The notes: a model not told the origin generated them from the letters alone. Numbered from the stretch's first letter, positions 19,634 through 29,173 are shown. The stretch: 64,000 nt of DNA from an uncultured Desulfovibrio sp. (GCF_902477725.1 NZ_CABSIF010000017.1:1-64000), one strand, 5' to 3'. Made by a program: numbers and translations.

Positions 19634-20562
19634 GCTCCGGCCCTCCAGGTGATCCACACCCGCTCGGCATCAAGCGGCGGCTGCCCTGCGGGACGGGTAT
19701 GCCCAAGCAGTTTCCAGCCTGGAGCGCGGACTTCTACCGCCATTGGCAACGGCGAACCTGCGGGGGCTGAGTCAGAAGCTGCGCCAGACGCGCCAATCAA
19801 AGCCTGACGGTCTGGAGCGGGGTCAAAAGTCAGAAGGTCCAGCACGTCTTCACGCATGGCCCCTTCAATAATAATAGGCGCATGGGGCGGCACAAAATAG
19901 AGCGCGTTGGCCACCACCAGCCGCCACGGCGGCACAAGCCCGGCATCAAGGGCTATGGGCGAGCCAAGGCGCACAAGGTCGCCCGTAAGCACATCCGGCA
20001 TTAGTCCGGCAAGGTCTTCATCAGGGTCAACACCCAGAGAAGCTGCCAGCCCGCCCGCGTTTTTGGTAAAATGCGCGGTCAGCTCCGCCAGATCAACCAG
20101 GCGTTCCTCCTGCTGCCAGACCCAGAGCAGGGCCTTCTGCGCCTGAGTACGCGCAAGCAGCTCCTTGCGGGCCGCCTCTGCCGCCAGAGCGGCTGCGGCG
20201 TCGCCATCAGATTTTTTAAGGCCGGAGAGCATTGCCATTTCTGAACTGCGGCGCGCGGCACGCGCGTTGCCGACGGCGGCAGCGCCTACCGGCAGGCCGG
20301 AAAGGGCCGCATCGCCCAACTGTTGCAGATCGCCAAGGCAGGCCACGGCCTCGCGGGGTGAAAAGGGATAGGTATCCGGGCAAAAAAAACCTTCGGCAGG
20401 CGCATCAGGCAGACCGGGCCACAGGCGCAAAGCGCCAGCCCAGTGAGGGTCTGATCCTTTTCCGGCGGCAGAGGCCTGGCCGGACTGAGCGGACGCTTCA
20501 AAAGCGTGCAAAGGCAATGGGCCGCGAAGCAATGGCAAAAGAATGGGGAAACTTTCTGTCAT
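19630..20562 (-). CDS. Conserved-looking hypothetical protein coupled to a HAD phosphatase
   Basis: A protein of 310 residues that I do not recognise. It has no signal peptide or membrane helix. The first 110 residues are proline-rich and globular (LLPLLRGPLPLHAF; DTYPFSPREAVACLGDLQ). An alanine-rich helical stretch follows at about 130-205, likely coiled coil (KELLARTQAQKALLWVWQQ, EERLVDLAELTAHF), and then a beta-rich C-terminal part. Start: two adjacent ATGs; the second (20562) has better spacing to AAGGA. Its stop overlaps the start of the HAD hydrolase, so the pair is translationally coupled and probably works in one process. Codon use is like its neighbours. Confidence 0.75.
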   Translation of the reverse strand: MTESFPILLPLLRGPLPLHAFEASAQSGQASAAGKGSDPHWAGALRLWPGLPDAPAEGFFCPDTYPFSPREAVACLGDLQQLGDAALSGLPVGAAAVGNARAARRSSEMAMLSGLKKSDGDAAAALAAEAARKELLARTQAQKALLWVWQQEERLVDLAELTAHFTKNAGGLAASLGVDPDEDLAGLMPDVLTGDLVRLGSPIALDAGLVPPWRLVVANALYFVPPHAPIIIEGAMREDVLDLLTFDPAPDRQALIGASGAASDSAPAGSPLPMAVEVRAPGWKLLGHTRPAGQPPLDAERVWITWRAGA

Positions 20563-20682
20563 CATACTTCCTTTTGAGTCCTTAAGCATAGCCAGAGGAC
20601 GCCCGAAGCGCAAGCCGCATGGCCCCATGGCGGAAGTTTTTTGCGGCGGGCTGTCCTGTTGCGGAGCATGGCAGGTATCATA

Positions 20683-20711
20683 TTGTCAGGTGCGGCTTAT
20701 TGACATATATA
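20683..20711 (+). promoter_or_regulatory. Sigma-70-like promoter of pdxST
   Basis: TTGTCA at 20683-20688 and TATATA at 20706-20711 have a 17-base spacer. The predicted start near 20718 leaves a leader of about 70 bases before pdxS. Confidence 0.5.
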
Positions 20712-20789
20712 CACGCCAGCAAAGCCGCCCATGTGTGGCATGCAGACATCATCACCAGCCGGCCTCCGGCTCAGAAGGAGTAGAAAGAT

Positions 20790-21671
20790 ATGGAACAGGG
20801 CACCATCCGCCTGAAGACAGGCCTTGCTGAAATGCTCAAAGGCGGCGTGATCATGGACGTCACCACTCCCGAACAGGCTAAAATCGCCGAAGCAGCGGGA
20901 GCCTGCGCAGTCATGGCCCTGGAACGCGTACCTGCCGATATTCGCGCCGCAGGCGGCGTGGCCCGTATGGCCGACCCCACCATCGTCAAGCGCATCATGG
21001 AAGTGGTGAGCATTCCCGTCATGGCCAAGGCCCGTATCGGCCACTTTGTTGAAGCCCGCATTCTTGAGGCTCTGGGCGCCGACTACATTGACGAAAGTGA
21101 AGTGCTCACCCCTGCTGACGACAAATACCATATCGACAAGCGCGATTTTACCGTGCCTTTCGTGTGCGGCTGCCGCAATCTGGGGGAAGCCCTGCGCCGC
21201 ATCGCCGAAGGTGCAGCCATGATCCGCACCAAGGGCGAACCCGGCACCGGCAACGTGGTTGAAGCCGTGCGCCACTGCCGTCAGGTTATGGACGACGTGC
21301 GCAAGCTGTGCAGCCTGCCCGAAGCCGAAGTTGCCAACTACGCCAAAGAAATCGGCGCACCCCTTGAAGTGTGCTACGCCGTGCGCAAGGAAGGCCGCCT
21401 GCCCGTGGTGAACTTTGCCGCTGGCGGCATCGCCACCCCCGCTGACGCCGCCATGATGATGCACCTCGGCTGCGACGGCGTGTTTGTCGGCTCCGGCATC
21501 TTCAAATCAGGCGACCCTGCCAAGCGCGCCAAGGCCATTGTGCAGGCCGTGACCAACTACAATGATTTCGCCATGCTGGCCGAAATCTCCCGCGATCTGG
21601 GCGAACCCATGGTGGGCATTGAAATTTCCACCATTCCTTCTGCCCAGCGCATGCAGGAACGGGGTTGGTAA
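20790..21671 (+). CDS. pdxS: Pyridoxal 5'-phosphate synthase, PdxS subunit
   Basis: Synthase subunit of the DXP-independent PLP pathway, making PLP from ribose 5-phosphate, glyceraldehyde 3-phosphate and ammonia supplied by PdxT. It is a (beta/alpha)8 barrel of 293 residues that normally assembles as a dodecamer. Catalytic lysines are visible in [11 protein letters not shown] (about residue 80) and [12 protein letters not shown] (about 148). The Asp of [13 protein letters not shown] is also conserved. AGAAGGAG precedes the ATG. Its stop codon overlaps the pdxT start (TAATG), so the subunits are made in a coupled way. The product is the cofactor of several enzymes in this window (TrpB, GcvP, the MocR regulator). 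Confidence 0.97.
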   Translation: MEQGTIRLKTGLAEMLKGGVIMDVTTPEQAKIAEAAGACAVMALERVPADIRAAGGVARMADPTIVKRIMEVVSIPVMAKARIGHFVEARILEALGADYIDESEVLTPADDKYHIDKRDFTVPFVCGCRNLGEALRRIAEGAAMIRTKGEPGTGNVVEAVRHCRQVMDDVRKLCSLPEAEVANYAKEIGAPLEVCYAVRKEGRLPVVNFAAGGIATPADAAMMMHLGCDGVFVGSGIFKSGDPAKRAKAIVQAVTNYNDFAMLAEISRDLGEPMVGIEISTIPSAQRMQERGW

Positions 21672-22249
21672 TGTCGCAGCTTTGCGTAGGCGTTCTGGCT
21701 CTTCAGGGAGCCTTTCGCGAGCATGTGGCCGCTGTTGCCAGCCTTGGCGCAATGGCCCGCGAGGTGCGCCAGCTCAAGGATATTGAGGGCATCGATGCCC
21801 TGATCATTCCCGGCGGCGAAAGCACTACCATCGGCAAACTGCTTAATGAATGGAACATGCTTGAGCCCCTGCGCCAGCGCATACTCGACGGCATGCCTGT
21901 TTACGGCAGTTGCGCCGGGCTTATACTGCTGTGCCGCGACATTGAAAACTCGGACCAGCCCCGCCTCGGCGTGCTTGACGCCACCGTGCGACGCAACGCC
22001 TTTGGCAGGCAGGTGGACAGTTTTGAAACCAACCTGAGCATACCCGAGATCGGGGCCCCCCCCCTCCCGGCTGTTTTCATTCGCGCTCCTGTCATTACTG
22101 GCGTGGGCGCGGGTGTAAAGGTGCTGGCTGAGGTTGACGGTCAGGCGGTAGCCGTGCGCCAGAACAATATTCTGGCCACGTCCTTCCACCCCGAGCTTAC
22201 GCCAGACACGCGCATGCACAGCTACTTTCTGTCCTTCTGCGGCAAGTAG
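21671..22249 (+). CDS. pdxT: PLP synthase glutaminase subunit PdxT
   Basis: Class I glutamine amidotransferase subunit (192 residues) that releases ammonia and channels it to PdxS. The oxyanion-site motif is GGESTTIGKLL. The nucleophile cysteine is in YGSCAGLILL (about residue 80). The catalytic His-Glu pair is in SFHPELTPD near 172. The ATG overlaps the last base of pdxS, and the two form one operon that ends at the terminator at 22286-22318. Length and motif order are standard for the family. Confidence 0.96.
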   Translation: MSQLCVGVLALQGAFREHVAAVASLGAMAREVRQLKDIEGIDALIIPGGESTTIGKLLNEWNMLEPLRQRILDGMPVYGSCAGLILLCRDIENSDQPRLGVLDATVRRNAFGRQVDSFETNLSIPEIGAPPLPAVFIRAPVITGVGAGVKVLAEVDGQAVAVRQNNILATSFHPELTPDTRMHSYFLSFCGK

Positions 22250-22285
22250 GCCGCTGCGGCAATCCGCCGATAAAGCCTGATATAA

Positions 22286-22318
22286 AGCCCGTCCCGCATT
22301 GCGGGGCGGGCTTTTTTG
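22286..22318 (+). terminator. Intrinsic terminator of pdxST
   Basis: AAGCCCGTCCCGCA pairs with TGCGGGGCGGGCTT apart from one G:T pair, followed by TTTTT. It lies about 40 bases past the pdxT stop. Confidence 0.9.
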
Positions 22319-22488
22319 CATAGGGCCCCCCCCGCATTTTCTGCCCGCCATTCCGCTTCTCTCTCCATCACTTTGCCGCCAACATGACGCACAAATTCAC
22401 CTTGGCGTCACCATAACGCAAACCAGCACGTTCATGATGCCCCAAGAGCAACAGTTCAACCATCGAAAATTCTCCGAAGGAGGCAGAC

Positions 22489-22884
22489 ATGGACAATTTG
22501 CACACTTTGCAGCGTCTTCAGGGCGAACTGAACGAAGAAATGCACCGTCTCACCCTGCTGCGCGATGTTTTTCAGGCTCAGCACTGCGCGGACGAACTGG
22601 ACGCGGCCAGCCACCTTGAGGCGGCCCACATAGCCCATTGCAGCGCCCGCCGCAGCTCCCAGCGCATCCGTGAACTCCAGAGCCTTGTGGCGCTCCTGCG
22701 GCACGGCGGCCCTCGCCGCTGCGAAGAATGCGGCGAGGAGATTCCCCTTGTCCGCCTCATGGCAGCACCAGGGGCGACCCGCTGCTGCGAATGCCAGCAG
22801 AATATTGAAAACGACCTGCGCACAAATATGATCCAGATGAAGGCAACGCCGCTTCCTCAGGAAGTTTGCGCCGAATGCTGTTAG
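22489..22884 (+). CDS. TraR/DksA-type C4 zinc-finger protein
   Basis: A protein of 131 residues. The N-terminal helical coiled coil (about 1-75) is rich in charged residues and histidines. A four-cysteine zinc finger then reads CEECG...CCECQ (about residues 78-102), the pattern of the DksA/TraR family, which acts through the RNA polymerase secondary channel. It lacks the DxxDxA tip motif that I would expect in true DksA, so the regulatory activity is uncertain. A second cysteine cluster (CAECC) closes the protein. AAGGAGG lies just before the start. The promoter region is separate from pdxST. Confidence 0.75.
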   Translation: MDNLHTLQRLQGELNEEMHRLTLLRDVFQAQHCADELDAASHLEAAHIAHCSARRSSQRIRELQSLVALLRHGGPRRCEECGEEIPLVRLMAAPGATRCCECQQNIENDLRTNMIQMKATPLPQEVCAECC

Positions 22885-22993
22885 ACTCCCGAATTTTACC
22901 ATCGCCCGGACCGGCGCGCCGCAACGCGCAGAAAACGGAACCAGCCGGGCATGCGCCCATGCGCATGCCCAGCCCAAGCACAGGAGAATCCCC

Positions 22994-24748
22994 ATGCCCG
23001 GCAATGCTGATATTTTACCCCTTGCACCTGGCCGCCCGCTGGTCAGAAGCGTCGGGCGGCTGGCCCGCGCCCTGGCCCGTCAGCTTTCGGGTTTTGCCCG
23101 GTTGGAAAAGATGGCCGACACACTGCCCCAGTGCGGCGACCCTCAAACCTTTGCCACCGCCTGCCTCACCGCACTGGATGTGCGTACAGAATGCCTGCGC
23201 GGCGATCTGGAGCGCATCCCTGCCCGAGGGCCGGTGGTGCTTTTTGCCAACCATCCCTCCGGCGCGCTTGAAGGGTTGATGCTTGCAGCCCTCTGCGGCA
23301 AGGCACGTCCCGATCTCAAAATTCTTGCCAGCGATGCCTTGCTGCGCATTCCCCAACTGGCGCAGCTTGCCCCCATGCTGCTGCCCCTGAATCTTTCTGG
23401 CGGCGCAGCCGCCAACGCCGCGGTGCTACGCACCGCCATGACCCACCTGCGATCGGGCGGAGCACTGGGTATTTTCCCTTCTGGGAGCGTGGCCCGCTGG
23501 CAATTGGGACGCGGCATTGCGGAACAGCCCTGGTCACGCCTGCTCAGCAGGCTTGGCGGTCGCAATGCCGACATCCCTGGCCTGAATTTTGTTCCCCTGC
23601 ATATGGGCGTACGGCAAAATCCTCTGTTTATCGCCGCAACGGCACTGAAAGAAAATGTGGGCGAAATCCTGCTGCCCCACACCCTGTTCAAACAGCGGGG
23701 AAGCACGGCCCGCATGATCGTGGGCGAGGCCATCCCCGCAGAAATTCTGACCGGGCTGAACCACGAGCAACGCACTCACTGTCTGGGGCTTTGCCGCTCT
23801 GCCCTAGGTTCTGAACACGGCGCTGCCGGGCATGCAGCCAATTGTCAGCCTCTGGCCCCTGCCGCTGCCAAGATGGATATAATGGTCAGCCTTGCCGCCC
23901 TGCCGGAAAACCGCATGCTGGCCCGCGAAGGCCGCTACTGCGTCTATCTGCTTGAGGGCAACGAATCGCCCCTGCTGCTGGACGAACTGAGCAGAAGGCG
24001 CGAAGAGGCCTTCCGCGCGCTGGGTGAAGGATCGGGACAGGCGCGGGATACAGACCGCTACGACCCCCAGTATTCACACCTGTTGCTCATGGACGAAGAA
24101 GGCAAAAACATTGCAGGTTCATACCGGGCACGCGTGGTGCAACCAGAAGGAACCTGGCAGTATGACAAAAAACGCCTCTACACTGCCTCGCTCTTTGAGT
24201 ACGATCCGGAATTTTTCCGCCAGTGCGGCAACGCGCTGGAACTGGGACGCGCCTTTGTCTGCCCCGAATACCAGCGCGATTACACTCCCCTGCTTCTGCT
24301 GTGGAAGGGCATTGGGCAAATGGCCCTGCGCAATGACGTGCGTACTCTTTTTGGCCCTGCCAGCATTGGCCTCAACTATCGCCCGCAATCGGTAGACCTG
24401 CTCTGGCGGCACCTGCGCCTGCGCCACTGGGATACGCCTCTGGCAAGTCTGGTGCGCGGCAAACAGCCTCGCAAACTGCGCGAAGAACTGCCCTTTGCCC
24501 AGCACCTTGATTACAAGTCCGTCAACGCGCTGGTGCGCCAGATGGAAGGCGGGCGCACCCTGCCCATACTTTTTAAGCACTACCTGCAACTGGGCGGGCG
24601 GATTGCCGCCTTTCACGAAGACAGATCCTTTGGCACCCTTGATGCCCTGCTGGTGGTGGATCTGCTCAACGCACCCGACAAACAGTTGCGCCGCTATGTG
24701 GGTGAAGAAGGCATGCGCAGGCTGCGCGAAGGCAGCTGGCCCGCATAG
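22994..24748 (+). CDS. Two-domain acyltransferase, OlsF-like (ornithine lipid synthase candidate)
   Basis: A protein of 584 residues with two acyltransferase units. The N-terminal half (about 60-280) is a PlsC/lysophospholipid acyltransferase fold with block NHPSGALEG near residue 87 and FPSG near 159. The C-terminal half (about 300-560) matches the OlsB-type/hemolysin-like GNAT family that N-acylates ornithine (segments YCVYLLEGNES, NALELGRAFVCPEYQRDY, FGPASIGLNYRPQS). This order of O-acyltransferase then N-acyltransferase is the layout of bifunctional OlsF, which makes ornithine lipids. In the catalytic block an aspartate is expected and a glutamate is seen. The substrate is inferred from the family. 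It stands alone between two terminators. Confidence 0.82.
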   Translation: MPGNADILPLAPGRPLVRSVGRLARALARQLSGFARLEKMADTLPQCGDPQTFATACLTALDVRTECLRGDLERIPARGPVVLFANHPSGALEGLMLAALCGKARPDLKILASDALLRIPQLAQLAPMLLPLNLSGGAAANAAVLRTAMTHLRSGGALGIFPSGSVARWQLGRGIAEQPWSRLLSRLGGRNADIPGLNFVPLHMGVRQNPLFIAATALKENVGEILLPHTLFKQRGSTARMIVGEAIPAEILTGLNHEQRTHCLGLCRSALGSEHGAAGHAANCQPLAPAAAKMDIMVSLAALPENRMLAREGRYCVYLLEGNESPLLLDELSRRREEAFRALGEGSGQARDTDRYDPQYSHLLLMDEEGKNIAGSYRARVVQPEGTWQYDKKRLYTASLFEYDPEFFRQCGNALELGRAFVCPEYQRDYTPLLLLWKGIGQMALRNDVRTLFGPASIGLNYRPQSVDLLWRHLRLRHWDTPLASLVRGKQPRKLREELPFAQHLDYKSVNALVRQMEGGRTLPILFKHYLQLGGRIAAFHEDRSFGTLDALLVVDLLNAPDKQLRRYVGEEGMRRLREGSWPA

Positions 24749-24892
24749 GACAGACGAGCATCAGGTATTTATGAGGGAAGGCCCTTTCGCCGTCCTGCCC
24801 TGAAATTTTATCCCAGCTTCAAACGATGGCAGTAAACCCCAGTGAAACGGGCCAACAACAGATAGTAGTCTGACGCGCTACCTGCGCACAGG

Positions 24893-24929
24893 GGCCATCA
24901 CGCATGCCCGGCGTGACGGCCTCTTTTTT
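24893..24929 (+). terminator. Intrinsic terminator after the acyltransferase
   Basis: GGCCATCACGC pairs with GCGTGACGGCC apart from one mismatch, followed by TCTTTTTTG. Confidence 0.7.
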
Positions 24930-24950
24930 GTAGGGTTCTGCGCACAAGCA

Positions 24951-24975
24951 AAAAGCCCCTTTCGGGGCTTCTTTG
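24951..24975. terminator. Bidirectional terminator before the hemerythrin chemoreceptor stop
   Basis: AAAAGCCCC pairs with GGGGCTTCTTT over a TTTC loop. It sits 29 bases past the stop of the minus-strand receptor, whose transcript would read the A run as T. Confidence 0.7.
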
Positions 24976-25003
24976 CTTGCACAAAACATCTTTGATTTTA
25001 TGA

Positions 25004-26674
25004 CTACCGCTTTTTCGCGGGTTCCTTGTCCTCAGGTTTGAGGTAGGGCAAATAGGTGGGGTCAGTGCCCATGATGTGCTGTACCAGCCAATCCTTGAGG
25101 AAGGTCAGCAGATCCATGCTCACGGTGGCGGTGCCCATGCGCAACTGCCCTTCCACCTCATCCAGCTTGGCAACAAACTTCTTATGGATCTTCATGTGTT
25201 CCGCTGCGGCCTTGTAGGCGGGAACATTGAACAGCCTTTCTTCATCGCCAAAGTGGGTGGCCGTGTAGTCGCGCAGTTTCTTGAGCACCGTGATCATTTC
25301 AGACACGGGCTTGTTATGCGTCATGGCCTGATGCAGTTCGTTGATATACTCCACCAGCAGCTTGTGTTCCCTGTCCACCAGGGGCACGTGCAGTTCGAGT
25401 TTGGGCGTCCACTCCACAAACTTGTCGGAGAGGGCCTGATCAAAGTCGCCTGAAACAAGCGCGTTGACGATCATATCCAGCTCTTCCATGCCGCTCTGGA
25501 ACGTCAGCAGCGAAGCCGTAAACATCTCCATGTTTTTGGAGGTGCTTTCCGCCACGCAACGCACTTCTTCCAGCGCGCCGCTGGTTCCGGAGCTCTGCTC
25601 GGACTGCTCAGCGGCGCCGGCAGCGATGCTGGCAAGGTGCCCGGCTGTATCCGCCATGCTTTGCAGAATAGCACGCATCACATCACCGGCGTTGTTGGCC
25701 TTGTCTGCCGCGTCCACGCTCAGTTGGGCGGCCTTGTCCACAGTCAGCACGTTGCGCCGAGTTTCATCCTGAATGGCCTTTACGGCCTCTTCGACTTCCT
25801 TGGTGGCGCCCATGGTTTTTTCAGCCAGCTTGCGCACCTCGTCGGCCACCACGGCAAATCCGCGCCCGGCCTCGCCTGCGCGCGCGGCTTCGATGGCGGC
25901 GTTGAGGGCCAGCAGATTGGTCTGATCTGCCACTTCGTTGATGACGCTCATGACCTGACCGATATTGCTGGCTTTTTCGCCCAGCCCCGCCATGGCTTCC
26001 TTGAGCTGCACGATGGTGTCGCGCACACTGTCAATGGAGCCAACTGCACCTTCCACTTCCTGCTCGCCCGTGGCGGCGCTGGCGCTTGAATTCTGGGCGC
26101 TCTCCGAGAGTTCACGCACACGCAGGGAGGCCTGACTGGCAGAATCGGCCACGCGCCCCATAGCCGCGCCTGTTTCCTCAAGCCTGTCGCGCTGCACGGC
26201 AACGCCGCCGTTCACGTCCGTAATGAGGCTGGCAAGCCTGCGCATGTCGCCAGAAAGTCTGGTGCACACCGCATGGGCCTTGTGCAGGGCGATAACACCT
26301 TTTTCGCGCCGCCCACGCAAGGTTACGACAAGTTCCTCAGATTCCTTGAGCTGCTTGGCAAGTTCGCTGTTCTGCGCCTGCAAGGATTCCACAACCTGAG
26401 CGTCCGCCTTGGTTTTCAGCGTTTCACGCAGGCTTTCAATGCACTGCATGGCCCGCTGTTCCACATCGCCATCAGCAGATGGCGATGTGGCCTGAGCGTC
26501 CAGATACTGCGCCAGACGGGCAGCACGGGAACGCCCGCTCAGCCAGAGCCAGATGTTTGCACCGGCGCAGACAAAAATAATGCCGACCACCAGCCAGCTT
26601 ATTCCCTGTATACCGCCCAAAACGGCCAAACCGCCTAAAGCGGCAATGATTACTACCTGAAGCGCAATGCCCAT
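25004..26674 (-). CDS. Chemoreceptor with C-terminal bacteriohemerythrin (DcrH-type)
   Basis: A protein of 556 residues. Two closely spaced membrane helices at about 3-45 leave almost no periplasmic loop. A coiled-coil methyl-accepting domain follows, with tip [20 protein letters not shown] near 245-285. A C-terminal hemerythrin (about 425-545) has the di-iron ligand set in order: [34 protein letters not shown] and the final HIMGTD. In this family the diferrous site binds O2, so the receptor probably senses oxygen or redox state in the cytoplasm and drives aerotaxis or its avoidance, as reported for DcrH of Desulfovibrio. AAGG lies upstream of the ATG. It is a single gene divergent from yedF. 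Confidence 0.93.
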   Translation of the reverse strand: MGIALQVVIIAALGGLAVLGGIQGISWLVVGIIFVCAGANIWLWLSGRSRAARLAQYLDAQATSPSADGDVEQRAMQCIESLRETLKTKADAQVVESLQAQNSELAKQLKESEELVVTLRGRREKGVIALHKAHAVCTRLSGDMRRLASLITDVNGGVAVQRDRLEETGAAMGRVADSASQASLRVRELSESAQNSSASAATGEQEVEGAVGSIDSVRDTIVQLKEAMAGLGEKASNIGQVMSVINEVADQTNLLALNAAIEAARAGEAGRGFAVVADEVRKLAEKTMGATKEVEEAVKAIQDETRRNVLTVDKAAQLSVDAADKANNAGDVMRAILQSMADTAGHLASIAAGAAEQSEQSSGTSGALEEVRCVAESTSKNMEMFTASLLTFQSGMEELDMIVNALVSGDFDQALSDKFVEWTPKLELHVPLVDREHKLLVEYINELHQAMTHNKPVSEMITVLKKLRDYTATHFGDEERLFNVPAYKAAAEHMKIHKKFVAKLDEVEGQLRMGTATVSMDLLTFLKDWLVQHIMGTDPTYLPYLKPEDKEPAKKR

Positions 26675-26772
26675 ATATGCCTACCTTAGTTTATCTTGCT
26701 TATCGGCTTTTTTCTAACTACCCTTACCCCTAATAGTTGTAAATCGCAGATATCATGAACAGGAGGATATTC

Positions 26773-27378
26773 ATGGAACGATTTGATTGCAGAGGGCTGG
26801 CCTGCCCCCAGCCCGTCATGCGCACCCGCGATGCTCTGGCAGCAGGAGCAAATGCCCTTGAAGTGCTGGTAGACAACGAGCCTGCTCGGGAAAACGTGCG
26901 GCGTTTTCTGGAAGGCCGCGGCTTTACTGTTGCCGCCAGCCAGGAAGGCCCCGACTGCTGGCGCATCACGGCAAGTGCTGTGGAATCTGCGGCATCCGCC
27001 CCGCAGCAGGCCGAGGAAGCATCCCGCCCCCTGGGTGAAACCAACCGGACGCTGGTGCTCATCACCACTGAGACCATTGGCCGTGGCGACGACGGGCTGG
27101 GTGCAAAACTCATGGGCAATTTTGTGGCTACTCTGCCAGAACTTGGACCTCGCCTGTGGCGCATTGTGCTGATCAACGGCGGCGTCAAACTGGCATCCCA
27201 GCCTGGCCCTGCGCTGGATGCCCTGAAAAAAATGGCAGCCGATGGCGTTTCTGTGCTTGTGTGCGGCACCTGCCTTGCGCACTTTGGCCTGCTGGAGGCC
27301 AAGGAAGTTGGCGACACCTCAAACATGCTTGATATTGTCACCAGCCTTGATCTGGCGGACAAAGTCATCCGTCCCTGA
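26773..27378 (+). CDS. yedF: YedF-type selenium-metabolism protein (TusA + DsrE-like)
   Basis: A protein of 201 residues. The N-terminal TusA domain has the family cysteine in DCRGLACPQPVM (about residue 11). A proline/alanine-rich linker lies near 75-90, and the C-terminal DsrE-like domain includes VLVCGTCLAHFGLLE (about 160-174). This is the fused arrangement of the sulfurtransferase-like selenium metabolism protein YedF, which is thought to handle selenium or sulfur for selenoprotein synthesis. No selD, selA or other selenium gene is nearby. I start at ATGGAA (26773) because AGGAGG lies six bases upstream; an ATG at 26755 overlaps that site. Confidence 0.87.
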   Translation: MERFDCRGLACPQPVMRTRDALAAGANALEVLVDNEPARENVRRFLEGRGFTVAASQEGPDCWRITASAVESAASAPQQAEEASRPLGETNRTLVLITTETIGRGDDGLGAKLMGNFVATLPELGPRLWRIVLINGGVKLASQPGPALDALKKMAADGVSVLVCGTCLAHFGLLEAKEVGDTSNMLDIVTSLDLADKVIRP

Positions 27379-27414
27379 GCCACCGCTCCTCGGGCATGGG
27401 CTGCCTTAACACGC

Positions 27415-27447
27415 AAAAAGCGGCATGGATTCCATGCCGCTTTTTTT
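27415..27447 (+). terminator. Intrinsic terminator of yedF
   Basis: AAAAGCGGCATGGA pairs with TCCATGCCGCTTTT with a very tight loop, followed by more T. It starts about 37 bases past the stop. Confidence 0.9.
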
Positions 27448-27556
27448 GTTATGGAGCAAAGCCACGCAGTTTTTCATTTCATATTGCTGTCAGATACGTA
27501 GAGCTGAAACACGGCACACGGAGCGGGGCGGGGCGTAAACCACAACGCAAAAGCAA

Positions 27557-27589
27557 GAAAAACGGCGCGGAAAGCCCGCGCCGTTTTTC
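27557..27589. terminator. Bidirectional terminator at the end of the alcohol dehydrogenase
   Basis: GAAAAACGGCGCGG pairs with CCGCGCCGTTTTTC around AAAGC. It works in both directions and lies about 77 bases beyond the dehydrogenase stop on the minus strand. Confidence 0.8.
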
Positions 27590-27665
27590 ATACCGCAATG
27601 TCTGCCAAAGACCTGTCCCACCGGGGGGCATCAGGCAAACGGCCTACATTCTGGAGGACACTGTG

Positions 27666-28865
27666 TTACAGGGCCGCCTTGTAGATAGCCGCCACAGCCG
27701 CATCCGTCATGGAGCGGGGGTTGGTAAGACCGCAGGCGTCTTTCTGGGCGTTGGCGGTCATGGTGGGGATATCGGCTTCGCGTACTTCCTTGCCGTACTT
27801 TTTGCCAAGGGCGACCAGGCCATCAGGGATGCCCACGTCCTTAGACAGGATGTTGATGGCGGTGATGGCTTTGCGCGAGGCTTCGTCAGAGCTGATGCCC
27901 TGGGTGAGTTCACCCAGCAGCTGGGCAATACGGCCAAAGCGGCGACGGCTGGAGATACGGTTGTATTCACACACATGGGGCAGCAGGATGGCGTTGCATT
28001 CACCATGGGGCAGATCATAGAAGCCGCCCAGCTGGTGAGCCATGGCGTGCACGTGACCGAGGCTGGCGTTGTTGAAGGCCATGCCAGCCAGATACTGGGC
28101 ATAGCACATGCCTTCGCGGGCTTCCTTGTCCCGGCCGTTGGCAACGGCGCGGCGCAGGTAGCGGTTGATGTATTCCATGGCCTTTTCAGCGCAGGCATCA
28201 GTCATGGGCGTGGCGGCGGTGGAAACGTAGGCTTCCACTGCGTGGGTCAGGGCGTCCATGCCGGTGGCCGCGGTCAGGGCCGGGGGCATGCCCATCATCA
28301 GGACGGGATCGTCAATGGCCACGCTGGGGGTACAGCGCCAGTCAACAATGGCCATTTTCACCTTACGCGAGGTGTCGGTGATAATGCAGAAACGCGTCAT
28401 TTCAGAGGCGGTGCCAGCGGTGGTGTTCACTGCAACATACGGGGGGAAGGGCTTTTTGGACTTGTCCACGCCTTCGTAGTCATGAATCTTGCCACCGTTG
28501 CCTGCCAAAAAGCCTACGCCCTTGCCGCAGTCATGCGAGCTGCCGCCGCCAAGGGTAACGATGCTGTCGCACTTTTCTTTTTTGTACAGTTCAAAAGCTT
28601 CTGCAACGTTTTTGTCCGTGGGGTTCGGGATGGTCTTATCGTATATGGCATACTTCATCTTGGCGGCATCAAGGATGTCGGTGATCACTTTAAGGATACC
28701 GGCATTAACGATACCCTGGTCAGTTACAACCAGCGGCTTCGCACCATTGATGCTCTTCAATCGAGCAGGAATCTCTTTGGAACACCCCTCGCCCACCAGT
28801 GTGACGTTGGGGATAAAGAACGAGGTGATCTGACCCATATGCATGCTCTTAAGATCCGTACTCAT
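27666..28865 (-). CDS. Iron-containing alcohol dehydrogenase
   Basis: A type III (Fe-dependent) NAD(P)-linked alcohol dehydrogenase of 399 residues. The nucleotide-binding part has GGGSSHDCGKG (about 98-108). The metal-site half has the conserved Asp and His residues in the segments GMDALTHAVEAYVS, GHVHAMAHQLGGFYDLPHG and ECNAILLPHV. The ATG is preceded by AAAGGAG. The nearest relatives are the abundant ethanol-oxidising enzyme of Desulfovibrio and the 1,3-propanediol dehydrogenases; the sequence alone does not fix the substrate. It is a single gene with a long AT-rich upstream region carrying a 17-base direct repeat, which suggests strong or regulated expression. Confidence 0.93.
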   Translation of the reverse strand: MSTDLKSMHMGQITSFFIPNVTLVGEGCSKEIPARLKSINGAKPLVVTDQGIVNAGILKVITDILDAAKMKYAIYDKTIPNPTDKNVAEAFELYKKEKCDSIVTLGGGSSHDCGKGVGFLAGNGGKIHDYEGVDKSKKPFPPYVAVNTTAGTASEMTRFCIITDTSRKVKMAIVDWRCTPSVAIDDPVLMMGMPPALTAATGMDALTHAVEAYVSTAATPMTDACAEKAMEYINRYLRRAVANGRDKEAREGMCYAQYLAGMAFNNASLGHVHAMAHQLGGFYDLPHGECNAILLPHVCEYNRISSRRRFGRIAQLLGELTQGISSDEASRKAITAINILSKDVGIPDGLVALGKKYGKEVREADIPTMTANAQKDACGLTNPRSMTDAAVAAIYKAAL

Positions 28866-29025
28866 TCGTAACTCCTTTTGTTATACAGAACGATATCAGT
28901 GCGAAATGCTCTGTCGTAAGTATGAAAGACTCCTGTGGAAAAAAATATACCATATAAAAAACCAATGCAAGCATAACACAGCATTTAGTTAGTTCTTTTT
29001 TTCCTTTTAGTTTCACATTCAAATG

Positions 29026-29074
29026 TTATTTTTTGCACAAGCAACTAGAGTGTAAAATTATTTTTTGCACAAGC
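29026..29074. repeat. 17-base direct repeat pair, candidate operator
   Basis: TTATTTTTTGCACAAGC occurs exactly at 29026-29042 and 29058-29074, with starts 32 bases apart (about three helical turns). It is 160-210 bases upstream of the iron alcohol dehydrogenase start on the opposite strand. Confidence 0.6.
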
Positions 29075-29173
29075 GCACCTTTGATTGATTGACCACACAA
29101 TGCACTCGCTTAAAATAAAACCGTGAAAAAACAAATAACTAACAGTTTTGCATTGTACTTTTGCTGCAACAAT

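Noticed and set aside
28950..28985. Sigma-54 element upstream of the iron alcohol dehydrogenase
   Set aside because: It has a TTGCAT at the right place, but the -24 GG is TG and the CACG is absent.
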